DNA of 64,000 nt from Brachypterus glaber. Lineage: Eukaryota; Arthropoda; Insecta; Coleoptera; Kateretidae. The stretch is taken from the NCBI GenBank assembly GCA_958510825.1, contig OY294050.1:43785249-43849248 (forward strand). Direction: 5' to 3'. Position 1 is the first letter of the stretch. Each line of letters starts with the position of its first letter. The notes under the pieces were generated by a model. The model had not been told where the DNA came from, did not search any database, and saw only the letters and a program-made list of their open reading frames with translations. Shown in pieces: positions 1-11,074 of the stretch. The position numbers and the translations under genes were made by a program.

Positions 1-420
1 AACGACTAGCCACTTCTAGCTTATGACTTTTTTTAATAGGATACTAGCGGGATTAAAGTGAAATAGCTACTTGAGATTTTCCGCTCGCATATAAATTTCA
101 ACCCTAACGTCCATACACAAATTTCCATGCGAAGACCGTTATTTTATGATAAAATTGATCATAAAATAGTAGATAGAAAAAATTTATGTAGCAATATTTT
201 ATCGTGAGAAATAAGTGTCCTATTAAAATTAACCACGGTGCTATTTTTGATTAACCCTTTGTCGCCCGAATTAATTCTACGGATAGAAAAAAATTGAATA
301 TGTGCTTTTTACAAAGGCTTTTTAAATTCGAGCTAAGGAAAAAATTTAAGCCTGGCACTCCCCTACGAAGATCTACAATATAATAGAAGATCTACAAATT
401 AATGGAAGATCTAAAACATA
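1..420. other. AT-rich DNA, no gene seen
   Basis: No coding frame, RNA or clear repeat boundary recognised. A short tandem of the phrase AAGATCTACAA occurs around 369-400. Confidence 0.5.
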
Positions 421-605
421 TTTTTCTATTTTGCGACTCTTATAAGCTCATAATTACAAGCATTTTGCGTGTTCTTATAGGCCCATAAGAGATCTGTACT
501 TTTTGTTCTTTTGGGTTGGCAACAGACCTGGCCTATCGCTTGACGTTTTCCGTGCAAATGTCAATGTCGCTTTAAAGTTGAATTTTCTACAAAATTTTTT
601 TGGTG
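421..605 (+). repeat. Partial copy of a dispersed inverted-repeat element (family with 46766 and 63029)
   Basis: Starts with TTTTTCTATTTTGC and runs on through a TATAGGCCCATAAGAG segment that is nearly the same at 46766 and 63029. Similarity stops where a GC-rich palindrome begins at 607, so this copy is interrupted or truncated. The short frame that crosses it has no recognisable protein and is not annotated. Confidence 0.6.
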
Positions 606-606
606 A

Positions 607-725
607 TTTTTTGGGAGCGGCCCCGGGACAAAATTTCAAGCGACCTGTTAACTACACGGGTAACTGTGTAGGTCTTGAATACTTTCTGAACGTTGAGATG
701 TTGTCCCGGGGCCGCTCCCAAAAAA
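607..725. repeat. GC-rich short palindromic element
   Basis: A 25-bp arm (607-631, with core GGGAGCGGCCCCGGGACAA) is repeated inverted at 701-725, giving a 119-bp unit whose base composition is unlike its AT-rich surroundings. It sits at the point where the 421-605 repeat loses similarity to its relatives, so it may be a small insertion. No other copy seen in the window. Confidence 0.6.
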
Positions 726-1895
726 CCACCATTTTGACCTCCAAATGACCTTGAAATCTCGTTTTCCTGACGTGATGGGGCAAAACTGACTCCGGGATCT
801 GATTCAGGGTGCCAAAATACCTAGGAATACCATGGTCCGGTCAAATAGTCCTGTATTTTTTTTTTGTAAACCTGTGATATTAAGGGCCAAGAGATCTAGA
901 ATAGGAGCGTTAAGTGGCAGGTAGGCCTAAAATTGTTTTACCTATTTTCATTGTTTTTGAACACAATAAATTATCTTATCATGCTTTTTATTATAAAACC
1001 TACAAATTAACCTTTAACCCCTTTTTTTTTGTAAACCTTTGTAATTAAAGCTGTGGAAACCTGTATACGTAGCAGTTTTTAATGAACAGCCGTACAATGT
1101 TGTCATACACAAACTAATTTGTTTCCCATAAACTGAGAAGTTATGTTATGGATACCTAAAAACACTTTGTTTTACACAGTGTTTCATATTTATAATTTGT
1201 AAACAAACTCGCCTTATCTTTCCATTATATTTTGATGTGAAAAAAAGAGAATTGATAAACCTTTTACTATAAAAACACTAGTGTATAAAAATTATTCCTG
1301 TAGGAACAAAATTTACTTATAAAATCGCTTTTATATTATTATTTTATATTCTCGTTAATGACACATGTCAACGTTTTTATGGTTGTGTAAATTGGCTTAA
1401 GACGCACGCGCATCTTGCATTTCCATAGTAACTTAAAGAATGTTTACAAGCGGGAAGGTTTAAAAATATATACCTTTAATGGGAAAACTATAGTCCTTAA
1501 TAAGAGGCTATAGACTATAAGCTATAGTTTAGTCAAGTAGATGTATTTTTCAAAAAAGTAAATGATATAAAAGGAAATTAAAACTTTATTAATCTTGTTG
1601 GAACGTAATTCAGCTTCTCAAAATTCTCAAATTACTATTAATTTGCAAAACCTGGCCTCGGGAGTTTAGGAATTCTGAATAGGGAAAAGATGTACTGTGG
1701 ACTGCGGATTTTTATTACACCGATAAATTTATCTGGCAGAAGTATCGGTTATCGCTGGAATACTAACATTTTACTGGTGTTTGTATGCACACTGTAAAAA
1801 TTTTAGAATAAAAAAAAAAATGGTAAAATTACATTTTTGCTTTCTTTAAAATTGCAAATTTTGCCCAATATCGTAAATTAAAAGGAATACTATTC
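726..1895. other. AT-rich DNA, no gene seen
   Basis: No long frame, RNA gene or palindrome recognised. Confidence 0.4.
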
Positions 1896-1897
1896 TA

Positions 1898-2944
1898 CAC
1901 TGCCGCACATTAAATTCCGGACATCTAAAAAATTGAAATTTTTTAAATTTAAATATTTCGAAAACTAATTAATGGATTTGACTGATTCTTTTTTTGTTTT
2001 GAAGCTTAAACATTCTCTACTTTTGTTTGTTTTAAGAATGATTAAATTTTTTTTTTTCGTGTTAACAGTAACAAATAATGTACAACTATGTTTTTACCCC
2101 ATCTTCTAGGACTTGCATGGTACGCCACTGCAACTATTTATCAAATTATTTAAGTCTTTCTTATTGCCGCAGTTTTATTGAATATGTTCTTTTTTATTTT
2201 TTTACATTTTTACTTCTGGTTTAGGAGATATAAGGATTTTCCTGAAAGTTGTCATTTTTTCAGTTAACTTAAAAAGTACTACATGAATTTGATTGATGAT
2301 GTGGTTTAAATTTGAAGCTTAACCGAGTTACGTTTTTCTTCTAATCAAGTTTATCAAAAACATAAATTGGGTTTGAAAAACTTGAGTAGAAGAAAAAATA
2401 GGGTCACTCCGTCCGGCGGCAGTTCTGCGAAATCACCGTTAATCCTCCGTCAGACGGCAATAAAAAGTTGCCCCGGGATGAAGAAACTGTAGAAGAAGAA
2501 GTAAAAGACATGAGCGTAGAAGAAGTAAAAGACATGAGCTTCAAATAAAAAACTCTGCTGATTTAGTACTTTTTGAGTCGACTGAATTAATGACAACTTT
2601 CAGGAAAATCCTGATATCTCCTAAACCAGAATGAAAAAAGTAAAAAAATAAAAAAGAAAATTTTCATTAAAACTGCGGCAATAAGAAAGACTTTAATAAT
2701 TTGATAAACAGTTGCAGTGGCGTACCATGCAAGTCCTAGAAGATGGGGTAAGAAACATAGTTGTACATCATTTAATTTAATACGAAAAAATTTTTTTTAA
2801 TCATTTTTAAAACAAACAAAAATAGAGAATGTTTAAGCTTTAAAACTAAAAAAGTATTAGTCAAATCCATTAATTAGTTTTCGAAATATTTGAATTTAAA
2901 AAATGTAAATTTTTTAGTTGTCTGGAATTTAATGTGCGGCAGTG
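1898..2944. mobile_element. Non-autonomous TA-flanked inverted-repeat transposon, copy 1 of 3
   Basis: Termini read CACTGCCGCACATTAAATT inward and its complement at the right end, with TA on both sides (1896-1897, 2945-2946). The inverted arms run for about 200 bp or more, and the middle carries a GGGATGAAGAAACTG segment also found in the copies at 17483 and 56096. No transposase is encoded. TA duplication and the CACTG end suggest mobilisation by a Tc1/mariner-type enzyme (inference). Confidence 0.8.
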
Positions 2945-3016
2945 TAAAAGTGTTTATGAGCAAACATTAGTAGTTGTTCTAGAAATTATCTATAAGTTTC
3001 ATATATTATGAATTTT

Positions 3017-3083
3017 TATAAGTATTTTGGTACGGTTACAGAGGACGAGTTGCACCCTCTGTAACCGTACGAAAATACCTATA
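3017..3083. repeat. 67-bp near-perfect hairpin
   Basis: GTACGGTTACAGAGG at about 3030 pairs with CCTCTGTAACCGTAC near 3056-3070. The pairing extends outward through TATAAGTATTTT / GAAAATACCTATA. The loop is about 12 nt. It could be a very short transposon derivative or a small hairpin RNA source; nothing in the sequence decides. Confidence 0.6.
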
Positions 3084-3521
3084 AAGAAAATGCGATTTTT
3101 AATAATGCTTTTCTATGTACACACAGTGTTTTATTTCATTATTGCCGCTAAAACCGTAGGTGCCTACAAAAAAAACAATTGCAGGTTTGACAGTTTAAAA
3201 TTAAGTTTTATTTTACCGCGTCGCGTCGTTTTCAAATTAACGTTGGACTTTGAAGATGAACATAGTGTTTTTGTCCCTGAGGACATTCTGGAAGAAGCAA
3301 GTGTCTACTTTTAATACTATACCAAACAAATCAAAAGAAAAATACCTACGCGAGTATAACATTTTTGTAAATCGGAGAAATTTCACTTTTGAGGTTAGAA
3401 TGGCTTTTAAAATTTATTCATTGTTACTGTATATTTTAGCTGTTTGGCTCGTAAGATCAATTAAATGGGATCCCGGGATAAACCCACACACCCCAGCCCC
3501 TAAAAAGTATTTTGTGAAAAA

Positions 3522-3996
3522 TCAGCCTTTTCTAAAGAGCATAGCATCAAACTTGCGTACAAATTGCTTGCAAATTGCAAGTTGTACGCAAGTTTGGTGC
3601 TATATATTGCAAGGTAAACAGTGCTGCCAACCAGACAATTTTAACGTGTCTCTGCGTTTGTTGACAAAAACATAACCTAGCATTTGCTTTTTAAACGAAA
3701 TTTTTTAGTTAGACAGACCGACCTATTATTAATAATAATAATTATTAACATGTGCAGTTGCTACTATATTAGTAAAATGAAATCGATTTGGTAACTTTTT
3801 TTCCAGGTTGGTACCACGAAAATAACCATAAAACTTACGTGAAAATCGCCAAAAAATAGAACATGTTCTAAATAATTTGATGGCACAAAAATGGCCTCAA
3901 ACTTGCCTGAAGGCATGCGCAGTGACTGAATCATTCTTGCAACAAACTTGCATAGCATCAAACTTTGGCACAAATTGCTCCGGGTAAAGTGGCTTT
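3522..3996. mobile_element. Degenerate copy of the 55292 inverted-repeat element
   Basis: Shares a long stretch with 55292-55815, including ACTTGCGTACAAATTGC, the CCAACCAGACAATTTT segment, the TTAATAATAATAATTATTAA run and the TTCCAGGTTGGTACCACG segment. Its ends are worn (GCCTTTTCTAAAGAGC, GCTCCGGGTAAAGTGGC) compared with the crisp ends of the other copy. No protein is encoded. Confidence 0.7.
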
Positions 3997-3997
3997 A

Positions 3998-5182
3998 AAG
4001 AGGAACGCGGCATGTACACCTGACACATACGGTTGTCGAGCTTAGTATTATTTTACTACCGAAAATAACGGTAAGTACCAATCCTAAGGAAATCTGCGGT
4101 AAGTACACCGAAGAAGTTACCTGCCGCGTTCTTTCTATGTAAAAGTTTGGCATGGATTTTAATTTTTTAATAAACGAAATAATATCTAAACTAACTATAT
4201 TGATGCTTTTTGGTATTTAAAAAATCTGTTAATTTGTGTTTTTTTTTATATTTAATATAAAATTTAATTGAAAGTATAATTATTTTGTACGTGCAAGTGA
4301 ATTTTTGAAATAAATTATAACAGCAAATATTTTTTATGATTTTCTGTAACAATATAAATTTATGATACTTTAATTTTAACAAGCCATAAAGATATGTAGT
4401 GCTACGCATTCCATTATATACTATTCACAGTAAATGCTATATTGCAAATACTTAAAAAAAAAACAATAATTTTCAAAAAAAAAAAATAAAAAAATATATT
4501 TTTTTTTAATTATGTTTATTTGAAAAACCAATTTTTCTTTATTTTTTTAATTTTTTTTTTCAATTTTTTATTTTTTCAATTTTTTCAATTTTTTATTTTT
4601 TCAATTTTTTAAATTTTTTTTTTCAATTTTTTTTTCGTTTTTGATTTTAATAAACCTAGGCCTATAAGGGAAAGTATTATTTGTTGGCAGCAGTTTTTAT
4701 ATTATATTATTATTTAAATATATCTAAACAGATATATCTACTAGTAGATACTATAGCAGTACCTGTACTATTAAACAATAGTAGTAACAATAGTATTAAA
4801 CAATAGTAGTATAATATTAAACAATATATTTTTTTTATTTCTTTTTGTTATTTGTTGATTGATCAATATTTTATAATAATATTAATTTTGTCTTCTTATA
4901 AGAAATGTATATTTCTTTAGAAGCAATACATGTATCTATCTATCTATTAATTTTGTCTGCCTGCCACTAAAATACCCATAAATTTGCTTTCTTTTGTATT
5001 TGCTTTATCCTGTTTCTCTTTTCAAAACAAAATTTCACATAGAAAGAACGCGGTAAGTGACTTCTTCGGTGTACCTACCGCAGATTTCCTTAGGATTGGT
5101 ACATACCGTTATTCTCCGTAGTAAAATAATACTAAGCTCGAAAACCGTATGTGTCAGGTGTACATGCAGCGTTCCTCTTTAG
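3998..5182. mobile_element. Foldback element with ~145-bp arms
   Basis: Left arm 3998-4140 begins AAGAGGAACGCGGCATGTAC and returns inverted at 5037-5182. The middle (4150-5030) is extremely AT-rich, with A and T runs, and contains one copy (4379-4440) of a ~60-bp sequence also found at 35775, 51069 and 62612. It abuts the repeat at 3522-3996. No coding potential. Confidence 0.75.
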
Positions 5183-5302
5183 GATGGCAGAGAAATCTAG
5201 GTTTTTATATTGATGTATTGGATAAAATGCCTTTGTTTACTTCCAAAAAATAAACATAGCAATAGTTCAAATAAAATAAAACTGTTAATTATTTAACAGC
5301 TA

Positions 5303-6176
5303 CACCTTTTCAAGTTGTAAATAGGAAAGTGTAAATTGATATTCAGAATTTCAAGTTAAAATTCAGAAAGTATAAATTGTAATTCAGATTTGCAAGTTAT
5401 ATTTCACAAAGTGTAAATTGTAATTCAGATTTTCAACTTATATTTCAGAAAGTGTAAATTGTAATTCAGATTTGCAATTTATATTTCAGAAAGTATAAAT
5501 TAAATTTCAGAAAGTGTAAATTATATTTCAGAAAGCGTAAGTTGAAATTCAGAAAGTGTAAATTATATTTCAGAAATTATAACTTTATATTATTACTACA
5601 GAGTAAATTGTATTTCAGAAAGTGTAAATTGTATTTCAGAAAGTGTAAATTATATTTCAGAAATATTAATTTTGTTAAATGTTTAGTTCTATGTAAAAAA
5701 AAAAAATTTTTTATTGCTGTTCAATATTTAATACCGAATATATGTATAATACAAAGCTGCTAGTTTTTTTTTTTAAATTTTGTTGTATACAATAATACGT
5801 TCCGAAATAAAAATTATGATTTCTGATTTACAAATTACCGTTTCCTAAAATTAATTTACACTTTCTGAAATTGAATTTACAGATCCAAATTTAAATAAAA
5901 TAACACATTCTGAAAACCAATTTCTACTTTCTGAAATATAATTTACACTTTCTGAATTTCAAGGCTTTCTGAAATATATGTTACAAATCTGAATTTCAAT
6001 TTATACTTTCTGAAATATAACTTGCAAATCTGAATTACAATTTACACTTTCTGAAATATAATTTAAAAATCTGAATTACAATTTATACTTTCTAAAATTT
6101 ATTTTAAAAATCTGAATAACAAATTACACTGTCTGAAATTAATATCACACTTTCTGATTTACAACTTGAAAAGGTG
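5303..6176. mobile_element. Foldback element whose arms are minisatellites
   Basis: Termini CACCTTTTCAAGTTG at 5303 and inverted at 6176, flanked by TA on each side. The left arm is a tandem series of ~18-22-bp units based on TTCAGAAAGTGTAAATTGTA. The right arm holds the same unit in reverse orientation (ACTTTCTGAAATATAATTTA). The short frame through the left arm is only the repeat read as protein. The architecture resembles FB/Galileo-type foldback transposons (family knowledge); relatedness is not shown. Confidence 0.75.
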
Positions 6177-6490
6177 TAGTACTTCGAAACTCGAAAAATA
6201 TAAAAATATTTTACATTTTTAATTTCACATAAAGCTGTATTTGTTTGGCATTATTCGCTTTTTATGTACTTTTTTAACATCCTTTCGTTTATTTCTTATG
6301 TCTTTGATTTTTCAGAGTAAATACTGGCTGTTCGCCAAAAAAGAAACCACCATGTTAAACGAAAAAGCCGTATTTGTATTCACGATGAAACGTGATCAGT
6401 TTAAATATTAATAAAACAGGTAAATTATATTAAAAAATATATTTATTAAAGTTAGTTTTAAATAAACTAAAGATGTGAATATTTCTTTAA

Positions 6491-7224
6491 GAAGTTTTTA
6501 TTCAAAATTATATGAAAAAATGTAATAGCTACATGTTTCTGTACTTTTTAATACAGGGCTATCTTCAAAAATCTTTAAATAAGGCAGTGCTTAAAAAGTT
6601 AAAAATTACTAATTATTAAAATTAAAAACAACAATTACACGGAAAGAAATTAGTGGGCTCTGCGCTATACATTATAAGATATTTGGTAACAGTGGCAAAT
6701 TATAGTGATTTAAGCTATAGATTATAAGGGACACAATAACTAATAATGTTAAAAATAAATTGGAAACGATTATATATATTACAGACACGATTATATTTAT
6801 TACAGGCACTATTATAAATTTACAGAAATTTTATTATATTATAAAAATTATTAGCACGGACAATAATTAAATCTATTTAAGCTATAAATGCCATACTATT
6901 TGTTATATTTTATTATTCACTAAACAATTAAAGTATTTCATATAAATTTTTACACTGACTGCCATAATTGTAAGAGAAAGCCTTGTATTTATATAATAAG
7001 CGATTATAATTTGCTTGGTATGTGTGTTATAGCGCTCCTAGCTATAATTTTTTTTTCCGTGTATATTGTGAACGTAGAAGTTTTTATTCAAAATTATATG
7101 AAAAAATGTAATAGCTATATATTTCTGTACTTTTTAATACAGGGCTATGTTCAAAAATCTTTAAATAAGGCAGTGCTTAAAAAGTTAAAAATTACTAATT
7201 ATTAAAATTAAAAACAACAATTAT
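6491..7224. repeat. Tandem ~150-bp duplication split by an inserted element
   Basis: The block from GAAGTTTTTATTCAAAATTA to AAAACAACAATTA occurs at 6491-6636 and again at 7077-7223 with few differences. The sequence TATTGTGA that follows the second copy also follows the insertion, so the two blocks were adjacent before the 6637-7061 element entered. Confidence 0.75.
6637..7061. mobile_element. Short inverted-repeat element with TA target duplication
   Basis: Begins CACGGAAAGAAATTA and ends with TAATTTTTTTTTCCGTG. TA lies on both sides (6635-6636, 7062-7063). A second shared block (GCGCTATA) lies just inside each end. 425 bp, no coding frame; the insertion site is the junction of a tandem duplication. 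Confidence 0.75.
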
Positions 7225-7352
7225 ATTGTGACCGTACACAAAGTCATATTAAAAACTTTAAACTATAATCATTAAACAGAAAACTAACCAATTAAATCTA
7301 ATTTTATAAAAGAAATCCTTGTTTAAAAGAACTATATATATATAGATAAGCA

Positions 7353-8060
7353 CTAAAGGCCAAGCAGGCCCATGGCTTTTTGAACCACTTTTCTCCATTC
7401 TTTCTTGTTTCTAGTACGTTCTTTCCATCCATTAACTCCGAGTTTTCTTATATCCTCTTCTACTTCCACCTTCCACCTATTCCTGGGTCGTCCCACTCTC
7501 CTTACAGTTCCACTTTCACTTGCTAACATCCTTAATGGATTTCTTTCACCAATCATCCTATTTACATGTCCTAACCACCTTAGACGCTGTGCCTTTATCA
7601 CACCTACAATATCCGCTTCATTGTACAATATTTTTAATTCCTCATTTGTTCTCCTCTCCCATGTTTCATTAACTTTCTTTCCACCAAATATTTTCCGCAG
7701 AACTTTCCGTTCCCACACCCCTAGCCTATTTATTTCTATTTTTCCTAAAGTCCACACCTCGCATGCATACGTCACTATAGGTCTCACAACTGTCTTATAG
7801 ACCCGTATTTTTAACGCTCTGGATAACAGTTTGCTCCTGAAGGTTTCATGTAACGCATACAGACATCTGTTGGCAGCCATAATTCTTGCAGTTATTTCTT
7901 GTTTACTACCTGGCTGTCTTGTAAATACTACCCCTAAATATGTAAATGAGTCAACTTCTTCAAATAACAGGTTTTTTCCTCCCTCCACTTCTACGACTAG
8001 ATGATTATTTGGATTAAATTCGTGTTCTGTCCAAGTCATATACTGAGATTTTAAAGAGTT
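7353..8060 (-). pseudogene. 3' fragment of an RTE-like non-LTR retrotransposon reverse transcriptase
   Basis: The minus-strand frame reads through the region downstream of the RT catalytic core: a YLG motif after a V(D/E)SFTYLG stretch, then NRCLYALHETFRSKLLSR, a RPIVTYACEVWTL block, an ERKVLRKIFG block, then KAQRLRWLGHVNRM and VRRVGRPRNRWK near the C-terminus. This series is typical of the C-terminal part of RTE/BovB-like ORFs (family knowledge). The catalytic YADD region is absent, so the copy is 5'-truncated at about 8040-8060; open frame beyond that is chance sequence. The frame ends at 7353, and a short TA-rich run at 7330-7342 may be the 3' tail. About 230 residues remain without a stop, so the insertion may be fairly young. 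Confidence 0.75.
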
Positions 8061-8174
8061 TAAAAGAACAATTAATAAAATGATAAATGATTTATTTTTA
8101 AATAGGTAAATGTAATAATTTGAAATATAAGGTTTTATATCAATTAAAACTGAAACCAGCATGCAACAAACCTC

Positions 8175-8630
8175 ATACATTGCGTACATTAATTCTGGAA
8201 TCACCCTATTGACTTTTCAGTTATGTCTTTTTAAAAAACGCTCGGACAGGTCGATCTTTATTTTTAATTTTGCAAATTTTGGTGTAAAAAAAGTTATCAA
8301 AATGTTCATCCCCTTGCATCCTCCCATCACAACTTTTTTTTTCAAATAGCAACCTACCCCTTGTGATAAATCATTGAAAAGGCTTTATCATACACCGTTA
8401 GAAAGCTTATTAAATAACTTTTTCAACGATGTGTACACAAGGAGTAGGTTCCTATTTGAAAAGAAAAAGTTGGGATGGGAGGGTGCAAGGGGGTGGAAAT
8501 TTTTTAATTTTTTTTACATCAAAATCTGCAAAATTAAAAATAAAAATTGACCTGTCCGAGCGTTTTTTTAAAAGACTTATAACTAAAAAGTTAATTGGGT
8601 GATTTCAGACTTAATGTACGAAGTGTATAA
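8175..8630. mobile_element. Long-arm palindromic element
   Basis: Arms of roughly 190 bp: CGTACATTAATTCTGGAATC at 8183 returns inverted at about 8600-8620. Both arms contain the CGCTCGGACAGGTC and GCATCCTCCCATC segments. The spacer is about 60 bp. Arm identity is moderate. No target duplication could be fixed. No protein. Confidence 0.7.
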
Positions 8631-8660
8631 TGAAAATGAATTCAGAAAAAAAATGATATA

Positions 8661-9262
8661 AAGGTCGATTCAGGCATAATTATCACTAACTTCATTAAAC
8701 TGAGTTAAGAAATTAAGAAATTAATAAAATTAAGAAACATAATCTCAAATTTTCCGTGGTATGCAATAATAAGGTAACTGCCAAATAGATAATAAGCATG
8801 TGTAAATACGACTGAATAAGTAAAACAAAAACAAATATCTATTGCGTAAGACGATTATTACTGTATTTGCAGTTGGGTCTAAAAATCGTGTTTTAAAACC
8901 AACTACCTCCAAAAGTATCTTTTATTTTCTTATGTAACTACTGTGTTTTTCCTTAACACTGAAAATGTACGAATTTTAAAATACAAAGGTGTCGCCATCT
9001 TCATTTTTATTTTGATACTTGGATAATGTTTGTTTTTAACATTTTGCACAAAAGTTAGTGTAGTTCAGAAATTCTTCTTTTTCTATGGTTTATTTTAAGA
9101 CTGTATCATTATTTTATGGTATATTTTATCTTTTATATTAATTGTTGCATACCACGATAAATTTATTAGAGAATTTGAGGTTATGTTCCTTAATCTTCTT
9201 AATTTCTAAATTTCTTAATTCAGTTTAGTGAAGTTAGTGATAATTATGCCTGAATCGACCTT
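8661..9262. mobile_element. Inverted-repeat element, copy 1 of 2 (with 48073)
   Basis: Termini AAGGTCGATTCAGGCATAAT and its inverse at 9262; arms ~150 bp with GAAACATAA and CCGTGGTATGCAA blocks shared with the copy at 48073-48437. This copy is about 240 bp longer in the middle. No transposase. Confidence 0.8.
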
Positions 9263-9691
9263 ATGACAATAAGAAACATCTCGATTGAAGAAAGGCTGTA
9301 GATGTTTGGGTCCAGCAATTTTGGTATATATTTGAAACTTATTTTGTGCTTAAATAATGAAGGGTTTTTTTAGCACAAGTGAAAGCTTATTTGTGGCTGT
9401 ATGGTTTACAAATAAATAAATAAATATTAAATAATGTTTAATGCAGAAGTGAATTTAATTATATTAAGAACAGATACTCGATTGCATAATATTAACATTA
9501 ACGTATTCTTAGATTTGTGAAAATGTTTCTGAAGTTTTATAATCATTATGGATGTCTTGTAAATTATAAGAGACATAAGATTAGTTAAGATTAAATATTA
9601 CAAAAAACAAATATTAGACAAATTATTTATTGTTTAGGCAAAAATTATTTTTTGTTTTATATTTCCGTTGTTTGTACTAGTTTCTTTAATA
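9263..9691. other. AT-rich DNA, no gene seen
   Basis: A short (AAAT)n run occurs at 9411-9425. Nothing else recognised. Confidence 0.4.
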
Positions 9692-10387
9692 CAGTGCGGT
9701 CCAAAAGTCACCCCCCCCCCTTTTAACTTTTGAACGAGTTGAGATATCGACTTCAAATTTAGATAAATTTAAATAAGACAACTTAAACTATCTTTTAGCA
9801 TATATTTGATATTTTCAGCTCTTAAAATGTGGGCAGGGGGGCATGGGGGACATTTTTTTAAACGGAAAGGGGAGTCGTGTGATACATCATTTTAAAGCTT
9901 ATAAAATTCTCTATTTAAACTAACATTTTTAATTTTTTTAAAAAGGTTTTGATTTTTCAATTTTTTGTGCTAAAACATTCGATTTTTTAAGTTTTTTTTA
10001 TAAATTATTATTTATGTCAACTAAAATTAGTTTAAAAGTATAATTAACATTTTTTTATGATGAAATTAGGCATTTTTAAAAAATTATTTGTTTTTTTTGA
10101 CATTAATACCCATTTTCAACCCCATTTTAAACCCAATTTTTTTTTTTAATTTAAAAATATGAAGTTAAATGGAGAATTTTAAAAGCTTTAAAATGATGTA
10201 TTACCCGACCCCCCTTTCCGTTTAAAAAAATGTGCCCCCATGCCCCCCTGCCCACAGAGCTCAAAGTATTAAATATATTCTAAAAGATAGTTTAAGTTGT
10301 CTTATTTAAAAGTTCAAAATTTGAAGTCGATATCTCAACTGGTTCAAAATTTAAGAGGGGGGGGGGGGTGACTTTTGGACCGCTCTG
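9692..10387. mobile_element. TA-flanked foldback element
   Basis: Ends CAGTGCGGTCCAAAAGTCAC plus a C run, and a G run plus GTGACTTTTGGACCGCTCTG; TA at 9690-9691 and 10388-10389. Arms of ~240 bp contain GGGGGGCATGGGGG / GCCCCCATGCCCCCC. A related fragment with CATCATTTGAAAGCTTATAA occurs at 35520-35610. Tc1/mariner-like by its ends only. Confidence 0.8.
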
Positions 10388-10497
10388 TATATTATGTTTT
10401 AAGATGATTTGCGATACCTAGTATAAAAGGGATGTCGTTTTAAAAAATTATGTATGGAATATTACGGACCGTAATAATAATAATCTTATAGCTATTC

Positions 10498-10570
10498 ACC
10501 AAATAAGTGGAATCTCTTGCCAAAGCCAACTTTCAATGAGTTAGGTAGCTTCTGAGGCTTTTTCCAAATT
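10498..10570 (-). pseudogene. Most decayed copy of the 17229-17453 exon
   Basis: Read on the minus strand it keeps KLALARDST-like sequence preceded by a SEAT-like stretch, matching the 3' half of the intact exon at 17229, but with a stop and a lost splice donor. It lies just outside the left end of the composite element at 10587. With the copy at 15549 it shows that the exon and nearby intron were duplicated before the insertions. Confidence 0.6.
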
Positions 10571-11074
10571 CCTTTTAAAATACCTACACGGTAAAAATAA
10601 ATTACATTAAATTACATAGTCCGTAAATGGTAATATGTTGCCATAGACCGGAATGGTAAAAATTACATACTCCATAATGGTAATATTTTGCATAGACCGG
10701 AACGCTAAAAATTACATAGTCCAGAATGTTTTGGACTTGAAATTTGAAAAAAAAATATTTACTACTTAGAAAATGTTTGTTCCAAAAAGTCTCTGTGTAA
10801 AAGCTTTTTTGAAATATCGTAGCGTAAAGTTCATTTGGTTTAATAAACCAAACGATTTGCACCCTTAATACGAGTATAAACTGCTTACATCTTTCTTTAA
10901 AGATCTATTGGTTGATAGTTTAATAGTTTAATAGTTTAATAGTTTGAAATACATATAAAAGCCATCTTATGATGGATATACAAGTCAGTAAAATATAATA
11001 ATAAATAATTGATTACGAATACATTTAAAAAATAGTAGTTTAAAGAAAAAACATAAATACGTATACAATACACT

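Noticed and set aside
3250..3675. A 141-residue gene
   Set aside because: It crosses from unique DNA into the 3522 repeat; no motif is recognisable and the repeat part is shared with non-coding copies.
5303..6176. CRISPR-like array because of regular repeats
   Set aside because: Units are contiguous without spacers, arms are inverted, and the context is eukaryotic.
7071..7205. The C-terminus of a retroelement protein (KAVLKKLKITNY)
   Set aside because: The frame is present in both copies of the 150-bp tandem repeat, but no wider homology was recognised; kept as a repeat only.
7405..7800. A plus-strand 131-residue gene
   Set aside because: It is the antisense shadow of the RTE-like frame on the minus strand.
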